DNA from: CADEEN01 sp963751775
Lineage (GTDB): Bacteria; Pseudomonadota; Gammaproteobacteria; Burkholderiales; Burkholderiaceae_C
Direction: 5' to 3'
Length of the DNA: 64,000 nt
Assembly: GCA_963751775.1 (NCBI GenBank)
Contig: CAVVVW010000008.1
Span: 62,001-126,000 of the forward strand
Positions 18,009-25,910 of the stretch are shown piece after piece; within the stretch, counting starts at the first letter, position 1; each line of letters starts with the position of its first letter. The position numbers and the translations under genes were made by a program. Under the pieces are notes generated by a model. That model ran no database searches. It saw nothing but the letters and a program-made list of their open reading frames with translations, and had not been told where the DNA came from.

Positions 18009-19709
18009 TTACTGCGAAAGCGTCATCGCGAAGTAGCCGAACACGGTCAGCAGCACGCCCGAAACCGCATAGCCCACCGGGAAGCCGATCCACGGCACGG
18101 AACTGCCGATCTCCTTCGCGGCCTCGCGCGCCGGGCCGGAGTGCGAGCGCGCGCCGGCCACGCCACCCATCAGGATGGCAGGGTTGATCTTCATGACGTG
18201 GTAGCCGATGGCCCAGACCAGGATCGGCGGCACGGTGCAGACGATGAAGCCGGCGACGAAGATCTTGAGCGCGACGGCGCCCGACAGCTGCGTCAGCAGG
18301 CCCGCGCCGGCATTGATGCCGACGATGGCGATGAACACGACCAGCCCGAGGTCCTCCAGGATGTTGCGGGCGGCGTTCGGCGTATTGCCGAAGAAGCGCA
18401 GCCGCGAGACCAGCGACGAGACGATCACGCCCGACACCAGCAGCCCGCCGGCATTGCCGAGGCCGACGTTCGAGCCGGCGATCGGGAACGAGATCGCGCC
18501 GATCAGGAAGCCGAGGATCATGCCGAGCGACAGCGTCAGCAGGTCGGTGGCCGTGCTCGGGCGCGAAACGCGGCCCATCAGCGCCGCGAACTTGTCCACC
18601 GATGACTTCAGACCGGCGACGAACAGCACGTCGAAGCGCTGCAGCTTGGTGTTGAGCCCCATCGGGATCTGCTCGCCGGCGCGCTCGATGTGGTGCAGCG
18701 CGATCTGGCCGGCGAACTCGGTGCTGCGGAACTCCTTCAGTTCCTTGCCTTCCATTTCCTTGTTCGTGACCAGGATCTCGGCCTGGTCGAGCGGGATATT
18801 GAGCACCTTCGAGTCCGGCACCTCGGGGCCGATCAGGCCCATGTTCTCGGTCATGGCCTCCAGCCGGCCGCCGAGCGCGATCACGTCACCCTTCTGCAAC
18901 ACGAGGTCGTCCGGCGCGCCGAGGCGCTCGTCGCCACGCCCGACGTTGACCACCTTGTACTGCGGGTACTTCTGCAGGAATTGACGGATGGTCCAGCCGA
19001 CGACCGCAGCATTCGTCAGCGTGTAGGCGCGCAGCGCGAGCGGACGGTAGCCGGTCAGGCCGGCATCGTCGACGTTCTTCACGCCGTTCTCGTCTTCGTA
19101 CTTCTTGGCCGCGGCCTTGGCGTCGATGCCCCACCAGCGCGGCAGGTACTTGCAGATCAGGATGATGCCGACGGTGCCCCAGATGTAGGTCAGGCCGTAG
19201 GACAGCGCGATCATGCCGCTCACCTGCTCGAAGGTCTGGCCTTCGGCGAGCTTGTACACGCCCTGCTTGATGGCCTCCTCGGCCGAACCGATCGATGCGG
19301 ACATGGTCATCGAACCGGCGAGGATGCCGCCCGCCGCGCCAGCCGGAAGGTCCCACCACTTGGCAAAGCCGACCGCGCCGAGCAGGCCCAGCACCGAACA
19401 GAACACGGCGAGCACGGTGAACTTCAGGCCGTCGCCCTTCAGGCTGTTGATGAACGACGGCCCGACGCGCAACCCGACGCCGTACATGAACAGGTAATAG
19501 AACAGCGACTTCGCGAAGGCGTTGAGCTCCATCTTCACGCCGTAGGTCGAGCCCCAGGCGGAAAGCCCGGCGCCGACGATGATGGCCGACGCCACCATGC
19601 CGAAGCCGTAGCCCTTGACGGTGACCTTGCCGAGCAGCACGGCGCCGGCCACGACGGTGAACAACAGGATGAACGAGTTGCTGGCGAGCCAGCCGAGAAT
19701 TTCTTTCAT
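18009..19709 (-). CDS. aspT: Aspartate:alanine exchanger (AspT family)
   Basis: An intact 566-residue member of the AspT/AAE family. It has an N-terminal membrane domain of about five helices with KSLFYYLFMYGVGLRVGPSF and GILAGSMTMSASIG, a central cytoplasmic region with two TrkA-C-like parts (QKGDVIALGGRLEAM; RFDVLFVAGLKSSVD), and a C-terminal membrane domain (LGLVVFIAIVGINAGAGLL; MKINPAILMGGVAGARS). In lactic acid bacteria AspT swaps aspartate for alanine together with aspartate 4-decarboxylase, building a proton-motive force. Here it starts 6 bp after a different kind of decarboxylase gene. The ribosome site AAGAAGGGG overlaps the decarboxylase stop. Confidence 0.9.
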   Translation of the reverse strand: MKEILGWLASNSFILLFTVVAGAVLLGKVTVKGYGFGMVASAIIVGAGLSAWGSTYGVKMELNAFAKSLFYYLFMYGVGLRVGPSFINSLKGDGLKFTVLAVFCSVLGLLGAVGFAKWWDLPAGAAGGILAGSMTMSASIGSAEEAIKQGVYKLAEGQTFEQVSGMIALSYGLTYIWGTVGIILICKYLPRWWGIDAKAAAKKYEDENGVKNVDDAGLTGYRPLALRAYTLTNAAVVGWTIRQFLQKYPQYKVVNVGRGDERLGAPDDLVLQKGDVIALGGRLEAMTENMGLIGPEVPDSKVLNIPLDQAEILVTNKEMEGKELKEFRSTEFAGQIALHHIERAGEQIPMGLNTKLQRFDVLFVAGLKSSVDKFAALMGRVSRPSTATDLLTLSLGMILGFLIGAISFPIAGSNVGLGNAGGLLVSGVIVSSLVSRLRFFGNTPNAARNILEDLGLVVFIAIVGINAGAGLLTQLSGAVALKIFVAGFIVCTVPPILVWAIGYHVMKINPAILMGGVAGARSHSGPAREAAKEIGSSVPWIGFPVGYAVSGVLLTVFGYFAMTLSQ

Positions 19710-19715
19710 GGTCGA

Positions 19716-22534
19716 TTACCCCTTCTTGCTGGAGGACTTGCCCTTGGCCGGCGCGGCCGGCGCCGGATTTGCCATGTTCGCGGCCGGATGCGCCGGGGAT
19801 GGCCGACAGCTTGATCAGCTTCAGGCCGCGCGCGTTGTTGTAGCCGTGGATCTCCTTGACGTCGAGCTTGCGCATGAACCCGATCGTGTCGGCCTCGATC
19901 ACCTGCCCCGGCACCATGATCGGAAAGCCCGGCGGGTACGGGATCACGAAGTTGGCCGACACCAGTTCCGGGCCGCTCTTCAGCCGCTCGTCGATCTTCG
20001 GGCTCATCAGCGGCAGGTACTCGCAGTCGTCCTCTTCGTAGGCGGCAAAGAAGGCGCCGCGCATGTCGCCCTCGAGCGTGATGCTCGCCGGGTCCTCGCG
20101 GTAGCCGTCGTGGAAGCGGCTGAAGTTCGGCAGGTCGGGCACGTCCTCCATCAGGTTCTTCACCTGTGCCGCGAACGCCGCGCGCCCGCCCTCGCCGCCC
20201 TCGGCGAGGCGCGCCTCGATCTCCTGCGAGATCTCGAGCAGCACCTTGATCAGCAGCGCGACGTCGCTGCGCGTGTTGTTGATGTTGCTCTGCAAGAGCA
20301 CGCTGTTGCGCGAGGTCTTGTTCATCTGGATGTTGTACTTGGCCGCCAGCAGGCCCTTGAACGAGGTGCCGTCGTAGCCCGCCGTGCCGCACACCAGCGT
20401 CATGCGCGTCGGGTCGAGGAAGAACTCGTCCGTCCTGCACCGACTTCAGCGCCGTCGCCCAGGTGGTGCCCGGGGTGAGGAAGTCCTGGAAGCCCGAGGC
20501 GCGGTATTCGGCCGGCACCATGGCGTCGGCGCCGAGCACGCGGAAGTACTTCGAGATGATCGGGTGCTCGGCCACGGCACGGCGGATCGCAAACGCGGTC
20601 TCGAAAGCGCGCATCACGAGTTCATAGCCCTCGAGCTCCATCTGGCGCCGGGCCAGATCGAGCGAGGCGATGATCTGCTGGTTCGGCGACGTCGAGGCGT
20701 GGATGAACACCGCTTCGCGGAAGGCCGAGGCGTGGTGCTGGTAGTCCTCGTCGCGCACCGCGACGATCGATCCCTGGCGCAGCGCCGACATCGACTTGTG
20801 CACCGAATCGGTCTCGTAGACGCGGATGCGGATCTTGCGCGGATCCGGGATCAGGTGCCGCTTCAGCAGACGCGGATCCTTCGGGTCCAGGTCCTCGCCG
20901 AGTTCGGCCGCCTGCGCCTTCCATGCCTCCAGCGCGGCCGGGGTATCGCGCCATTCCTCGAGCGCCGCCGCCGCACCCAGGCCGGTGCGCGGGCGCAGGA
21001 ACGGCGACCAGCGCGCAAAGCCGAACCACGCTTCGTCCCACAGGAAGAGGACATCGGGCTTGATGGCCAGGCACTCTTCCATCACGCGGCGGGTGTTGTA
21101 GACATGCCCGTCGAAGGTGCAATTGGTGAGCGTGATCATCTTCAGGCGATCCAGGCGTCCCTCGGCCTTCAGATTGAGCATGGCCTGCTTGATGGTGCGC
21201 AGCGGCACCGCGCCGTACATCGAGTACTCGGTCATCGGAAAGGCTTCGACGTAGAGCGGCTGCGCGCCCGACAAGACCATGCCGTAGTGGTGCGACTTGT
21301 GGCAGTTGCGGTCGGCGATCACGATGTCGCCCGGCGCGGTCACGGCCTGGTAGACCATCTTGTTCGACGTCGAGGTGCCGTTGGTGACGAAGAAGACATG
21401 GTCCGCGCCGACGGCGCGGGCGAACTTCTCCTGCGCCACCTTGATGTTGCCGGTCGGCTCGAGCATGCTGTCCAGGCCGCCGGTGGTGGCCGACGATTCC
21501 GCGAGGAACAGGTTCTGGCCGTAGAACTCGCCCATGTCGCGGATCCAGTTCGACTTCATGATCGACTTGCCGCGCGCGATCGGCAGCGCATGGAACGTGG
21601 CGATGGGCCGCGCGGCATAGCGCTTGAGGTTGTCGAAGAACGGCGTGGAAAAGCGATCGGCCACGCCTTCGAGCACGTTGAGGTGCACTTCCATCAACTC
21701 CTCGACCTCGTAGAACACGCGCCGGAACATCGCCGCGGCGGGGTCGCCCGCCAGTTTTTCCACGTTGCGGTCGGTCAGCAGGTAGAGATCGAGTTCGGGG
21801 CGGATGCGCCTGATCAATCGCGCCAGCGTCACGCCGACTTCGCGCGGCGCAAGGCTCGACGTGTCGAGTTGGTGCCGCGAGGCCAGCAGGTCGCGCAGCA
21901 GCGGCACGTCGTGCTGCGACGGAACCGGGATGCCGTCGAAGATCACCACCGCCTCGATCTTGCCGTTCATGATGGTGGCCAACAGCGCGTCCTCGACGCT
22001 GCCGACCAGCACCGGTTCGTAGATCATCGCGTCGTCGGTGCGCCGCAGACGGCGCAGCTCGCCGGCCAACTTCGCGCGGCTTGCGGCCGGCGCGGGCGAC
22101 ACGAACAGCGTCTCGAAATAGGGCCGGTGGTTGTCGCCGCCGCCGAACGTCGTCGACAGCCGATCCGGCGCCGCTTCGGCGGCATCGTCGGCTGTCTCCC
22201 ACTCGTTGCCGTCATAGCGGTAGCTGCCCGACAGCAGCGCGCCGCTCATGCGCCGCACCATGCGCCCGACGCCGAGCGCGTCGTCGCTGCTGATGCGTTC
22301 GGCAAGCGCCTTCATCAGCCGCGGCCCGGGATAGGCGAAGAAATCCTCCAGCGCAGCCAACTCGACCAGTGCCGATTCCACGGCAGCACGCCCTTGGCGC
22401 GACTTGCCGCCCTGCGCGTCGGCGGCCCAGGTCTGCGCCCGCGCATTCAGCTCGCGCCAGCGGTCGAGCCGCGCCGCCGAACTCGAAAAGAAGTGATCCA
22501 GATTCGTCGTGCCGATGTTGGTCGGGGAAAGCAT
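19716..22534 (-). CDS. Orn/Lys/Arg-type PLP decarboxylase with long N-terminal extension, two frameshifts
   Basis: About 939 residues after repair. The PLP-binding core is clear: TNGTSTSNKMVYQAV, ADRNCHKSHHYG, the Asp of LFLWDEAWFGFA and the Schiff-base Lys in TDSVHKSMSALRQGS (about K580). In lysine and arginine decarboxylases (about 715-755 residues) that Lys sits near 370-390, so this protein carries about 200 extra N-terminal residues. Shifts near 20440 and 19800 are corrected by continuing homology and end in an Ala/Pro/Lys-rich tail. The start at 22534 is chosen for an AGGAG site eight bases upstream. It heads the AspT/DASS operon. The substrate could be an acidic or basic amino acid; sequence alone does not settle it. 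Confidence 0.85.
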
Positions 22535-22608
22535 GAAAATGACTCCTATGAGGCGCCTGGCAAGGCGGATATATCGACCCATTAGGTGCGCCACTATCGC
22601 ATCACGAC

Positions 22609-22622
22609 TTGATCCAGATCAG
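22609..22622 (-). promoter_or_regulatory. FNR/ANR-like site upstream of the decarboxylase operon
   Basis: On the minus strand the site reads CTGATCTGGATCAA, matching TTGAT-N4-ATCAA at nine of ten fixed positions. It is about 75 bp upstream of the start at 22534. A -10-like AT-rich stretch is at 22567-22587. It suggests oxygen-responsive control. Confidence 0.5.
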
Positions 22623-22767
22623 TAGTGTTTTCGCCGGCCGGTGGTCGGGATCAAGCCGTGCAAAAGTGTGGTATGCGCAATCGAGGCGCATCGAAGGCGG
22701 CGCGCGTGGACGCCGCTCTTGGCGGCGAGCTGGTCAGCCCAAAAGCAGGCGATGCCGATTCATGCCG

Positions 22768-22849
22768 TCAGAACGGCCGGCCGAGATAGAAGTAGAAGCT
22801 TTGCACGCTGTCGGCCGACCGTCCGTAACCGAGATACGCCGGCCTGACG
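22768..22849 (-). pseudogene. Displaced copy of the 3' end of the PlpD-like patatin gene
   Basis: This 82-bp stretch aligns base for base with 38453-38534, with nine mismatches by hand count, and encodes the same C-terminal barrel strand, PAYLGYGRSADSVQSFYFYL then GRPF and stop. Resemblance continues about 20 bp past the stop (22745-22767). Nothing upstream of this strand is present, so it is a fragment, not a gene. It abuts the DUF1499 remnant at a shared GACG. Confidence 0.8.
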
Positions 22850-23036
22850 CATTCCCTATCGAAGCCGCCAACACGACACTGGTTTGCGGTTTTTGAGGAC
22901 GACGTCGTGACCCGAATCCGACCCGGTGGCCAGGGCAGCCTGGTTGACGTGTCAGCTCCTTGTCGCGCGTCGGTGGCAGCGAAGTCGACGCCAACGCCAA
23001 ACGCGCGCGACACTTGCTGGATCGGCTGGCCGCGTC
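22846..23036 (+). pseudogene. Decayed C-terminal fragment of a DUF1499 gene
   Basis: Reading across frames gives IEAANTTLVCGF, EDDVVTRIRPGGQGSLVDV and SLSRVGGSEVDANAKRARHL, aligning with the end of the DUF1499 protein at 11880-12623 (IEATDTTLLFGF, KDDVVIRIRPSGQGSVVDV, SLSRIGGSDIGTNARRVRRF). An in-frame TGA follows the first block and a one-base shift follows the second. The N-terminal three quarters and the stop codon are missing. This is a dead paralogue fragment, not the source of a protein. Confidence 0.8.
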
Positions 23037-23042
23037 GCCTGC

Positions 23043-23330
23043 GTGTCCCTCCGCTCGGCGCTCAAGCTTGCGCTGGAATTGAACGCCAAGTCGGGAGTCA
23101 GCCCCTGCCAGTCCGGCCTGATCGGCGGCAGCGATGTCCACATCGGCGTGATCACCCAGCGGGCAGACAACTACTTTGGTGGACGTCCCAATGGGTTGCC
23201 GTCGTCAGACCGTTGGAAGGCCCCGTTCGGCTTCATCCACGACGATGCGAAGAATTGGACTGTGATATCGGTCTGGAGCGAACAGGCCGCGGGCCTGGTC
23301 GGCGCGTGGCCGCGCGAGAACACGTGGGCG
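23043..23330 (+). pseudogene. Internal fragment resembling DUF3604
   Basis: One open stretch of about 95 codons reads ALKLALELNAKSGVSPCQSG, LIGGSDVHIG, ADNYFGGRPNGLPSSDRWK and EQAAGLVGAWPRENT. These match, from memory of the family, the pattern of DUF3604 proteins (LIGSTDSHTG, DNFFGK, GLAGVWAEENTR). Both ends are missing: no start with a ribosome site, and the similarity stops after the ENT motif. It directly follows the DUF1499 remnant. Confidence 0.6.
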
Positions 23331-23609
23331 AGATCCAGGCTCCGTCGCCACGCTGGACCGCCCACGACCAGATGTGCCTCGGCATCAGGATGGCCGACTA
23401 CGTTCTGACGTTCGTTACCGACCGCGCCCATACCTCGGTGACTTCGGACACGCCAGCGAATTGGACAGAGCCCAGTAAAGAGCAAGCCCGGGCTGTGATC
23501 TGTCTGTTCGACTCGGGCATTCTGGGCAGCCCATTGCGCGGCTCGCTGATGGTGAGTCAAGCCATTGATCAATTTGGGCCGCAGACAAGGCGGCTGACTG
23601 CGAGCAACG
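23331..23609. other. Non-coding stretch with no recognised feature
   Basis: Between the DUF3604-like remnant and the outer-membrane protein stop. Open frames here are short and match nothing I know. GC content looks lower than in flanking genes, in line with decayed DNA. Confidence 0.5.
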
Positions 23610-24476
23610 TCAGAATGCACCGTTGAGAGAGGCCAACAAGCCCGAGTAGCCGATGCGCAGGTGGCCATCGAAGGTCCTGCGATTGACGTTGTAGGTACTG
23701 GTGTACTTGCTGTAGCCGAGGCCGAGGCCGAAGTTGTCGCTGAACATCCACGTCGCACGCACACCCAGTTCTGACAAGCGGCCGTCAGCGCCGTTGGCCT
23801 TCATCTTGAAGAACTGGCCCAGCGCATCAACGTACCAGTGCGGAGCAATTGCCCATCCACCACGCAGGCCAATGACCGGTAGCGGAGCGGGGATGTTGCT
23901 GCTCTTGACCACGGAAGCCGCCTGGCCGACATTGCCGTTCGCGTCGGTCAGTGTCGCCACGCCCGAAAGCGTGATGCGCATCGACGTGTAGTGCACGCCG
24001 ACCGTGGCGCCCAGTTCGTACCTGGGTTGGCGCACAAGCGCCCACTCGTACGCCGCCTCGGCGATTGTGAACTTGGTTTGCGAATCAACGTTGGCGCCGA
24101 CGTGGAACGTGTAGTCGCCCCAGTCGACCGCCCGATCGAGAACTCGAGACGAACTGCGGGTATCGTCGAAATACATCAACCGCACGTGTTGCGTGGGCGT
24201 GATGCGCCACAACGCATCGGCGCGGACGGTCGTGGCGCTTCTGGCGCGGCCCAACGTGTCATTGAAGTCGACGTCGGGGTGGGTGGTGGACTGCCCGTTG
24301 AGTCCGGCCTTCAGGTCGGATTGCAGCACAAAGGCGCCGACGCTGAAGACAAATTTGCGATCGAGCAGTGGCTGCGCCGTTGCGCTTGGCTGGGCGAGCG
24401 CCGGGCCAGGCATGCCGGCCGAGAGCAGCGCGCAGATCGCCGGTGCGATGCACAGGGCGGTGAGTCTCAGGGTCAT
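23610..24476 (-). CDS. Outer-membrane beta-barrel protein
   Basis: A 288-residue exported protein. The signal peptide covers about residues 1-28 (TALCIAPAICALLSAG, cleavage near ALA-QP). The mature part has alternating strands such as KFVFSVGAFVLQSD, TTVRADALWRITPTQHVRLMY and FGLGLGYSKYTSTYN, and ends in Phe (LASLNGAF), the usual barrel sorting signal. The general pattern resembles small OmpW-like or OmpA-barrel proteins, but I cannot name a family. The start at 24476 follows a strong AGGAGGAGG site. It lies downstream of hdeD on the same strand. Confidence 0.75.
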   Translation of the reverse strand: MTLRLTALCIAPAICALLSAGMPGPALAQPSATAQPLLDRKFVFSVGAFVLQSDLKAGLNGQSTTHPDVDFNDTLGRARSATTVRADALWRITPTQHVRLMYFDDTRSSSRVLDRAVDWGDYTFHVGANVDSQTKFTIAEAAYEWALVRQPRYELGATVGVHYTSMRITLSGVATLTDANGNVGQAASVVKSSNIPAPLPVIGLRGGWAIAPHWYVDALGQFFKMKANGADGRLSELGVRATWMFSDNFGLGLGYSKYTSTYNVNRRTFDGHLRIGYSGLLASLNGAF

Positions 24477-24521
24477 CAGCCTCCTCCTCTTGCCTGAGCG
24501 CGACGGGGTGCAGTGGTCCTC

Positions 24522-24543
24522 GCCGAGACAGTGAAGTCTCGGC
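24522..24543 (-). promoter_or_regulatory. Perfect 8-bp inverted repeat upstream of the barrel gene
   Basis: GCCGAGAC (24522-24529) and GTCTCGGC (24536-24543) flank a 6-nt loop. It sits 46 bp before the barrel gene start and 68 bp after the HdeD stop. It may be a terminator for hdeD without a T-tract, or a 5' UTR hairpin. Confidence 0.45.
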
Positions 24544-24610
24544 CAAGGCCCTGCGTCCAAGTGCGCACAGCGCGGGTCGCGCCTGCAGCGGCACGCTCAG
24601 GCCCGCGGGA

Positions 24611-25183
24611 CTACGTCAAGCGCTTGGCCAGGCCACGCGCCGCGGAGCCGATCGCGACGATTGACAAGCCGCTGAACAACAGATTGATCCCGACCAGCGT
24701 GCCGACGGCCCACAGGCCGGACAAGGGCCACTCGCTGAGCAACATATACCCAAGGATCACGCCCAGTGCGGCACTGAAGAACATCCAACCCCAGCCCCGT
24801 TCTGGTCGCACGTGGAACGCAAGAATACCGCTCGAGACACCGTCGATCACCAGGTAGGCGCCCAGCAACAGCGTCAGCGTCGCGATTCCGACGCCGGGCC
24901 GGGCGGTGAGGACCACGCCGGCCACGAGGGTGAGCATGCCGCCGATGAAGGCGAGCGCACCCTGCCCAAACGAGCCAGCGCTGAAGGCGCCGATGGTTCT
25001 CGCGATGCCGGCGATCATCAGGGCGATCCCCATGACGACCGATATGCCGAGGCCCACGCCCAGCGGGGACGCGATCGCCATGATGCCCGCGATCACGGTC
25101 ACGCCGCCCAGCACAGTGAGCCAGGTTGCGTTCTTGGCCGCGCGTTGGGCCCAGCCGCCGACAGATTCTCTCAGTTCACTCAT
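24611..25183 (-). CDS. HdeD family membrane protein (DUF308)
   Basis: A 190-residue inner-membrane protein with six hydrophobic helices arranged as three repeats of the DUF308 type (WLTVLGGVTVIAGIMAIASP, GALAFIGGMLTLVAGVVL, GWGWMFFSAALGVILGYMLL). In enterobacteria HdeD supports acid resistance at high cell density. The start at 25183 is preceded by GGAG at good spacing. It is followed by an outer-membrane barrel and preceded by a periplasmic repeat protein, so an envelope-stress role is plausible. It lies close to the decarboxylase/antiporter operon, which could also defend pH. Confidence 0.85.
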   Translation of the reverse strand: MSELRESVGGWAQRAAKNATWLTVLGGVTVIAGIMAIASPLGVGLGISVVMGIALMIAGIARTIGAFSAGSFGQGALAFIGGMLTLVAGVVLTARPGVGIATLTLLLGAYLVIDGVSSGILAFHVRPERGWGWMFFSAALGVILGYMLLSEWPLSGLWAVGTLVGINLLFSGLSIVAIGSAARGLAKRLT

Positions 25184-25254
25184 GTTATTGCTCCGTTGGT
25201 TCCTCACATGGCGGCGCCGCTGTCGACACCGCTTCCCATCCGACACACGCGGCG

Positions 25255-25848
25255 CTACTTCTTCGGTGCTTTCTCCACCTTGATCGCGAGGGCCTCGGCG
25301 TAGGTGAGGTCGACCATGTCGCCGACGCTCACGCCCTGCAGCTTCGCGGGATCGCGCACCTTGATCGTCCGTGTGCCGCCGCCCGGGCCCTTGAACGTGA
25401 CCGACGGAGCCTTGAGGTCGATCGCCGCGATCGCCACCGTCAAGGTTGTCTGCTGCCCGGCGACACCGGCCGGCTTCGCGCCGGGCTTGGCGGTCGCGGC
25501 GGCGACGGTCAATTCGGCGCCGGCCGACTTGCCACTCTTCCTCACCTCATAGGCCACGGCCTCGGTATAGGTCGCGCTGACGACGTCGCCCTTCTTCACC
25601 TGATCGAGGTTCTTCACGGCGGCGCCGGCGACGAAGCTGGCCTCCTGGCCGTCGGCCGTCTTTAGCGTGACCGCTCGCGTCTTGTGATCGATCTGGGTCA
25701 CGGTCGCCGTGACCGAGATCGAAGAAAGGATCGCCTCGCCCTGGGGTGCAGTGGTGGGCTTTGCAGCCTCGTCGGCCAGCGCCGCAGTCGCAAGGCAAAG
25801 GCATCCGGCAAGCCCGCCGGCAGTGATCCATCCGTAGGTCTTCATCAT
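25255..25848 (-). CDS. Periplasmic protein with two tandem OB-like repeats
   Basis: A 197-residue exported protein: signal peptide about residues 1-26 (GLAGCLCLATAALA), then two related modules. Module one contains VTATVTQIDHKTRAVTLKTA, VKKGDVVSATYTEAVAYEV; module two contains VAIAAIDLKAPSVTFKG, VSVGDMVDLTYAEALAIKV. The modules are joined by an Ala/Lys/Pro-rich linker. The pattern of short beta strands ending in a GD-V turn suggests small beta-barrels. Two adjacent ATG codons follow GGAGG; I use the first. It lies 71 bp upstream of hdeD. Function unknown. Confidence 0.75.
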   Translation of the reverse strand: MMKTYGWITAGGLAGCLCLATAALADEAAKPTTAPQGEAILSSISVTATVTQIDHKTRAVTLKTADGQEASFVAGAAVKNLDQVKKGDVVSATYTEAVAYEVRKSGKSAGAELTVAAATAKPGAKPAGVAGQQTTLTVAIAAIDLKAPSVTFKGPGGGTRTIKVRDPAKLQGVSVGDMVDLTYAEALAIKVEKAPKK

Positions 25849-25910
25849 TCGTCCTCCTCGATGACCTTCCCCCGTCGGCCGGGCTCGGGTCGGTTGCAAA
25901 CACCCTTCAC

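Noticed and set aside
22595..23609. Insertion sequence or integron explaining the remnant mosaic
   Set aside because: No transposase or integrase similarity, terminal inverted repeats or target-site duplications were seen.
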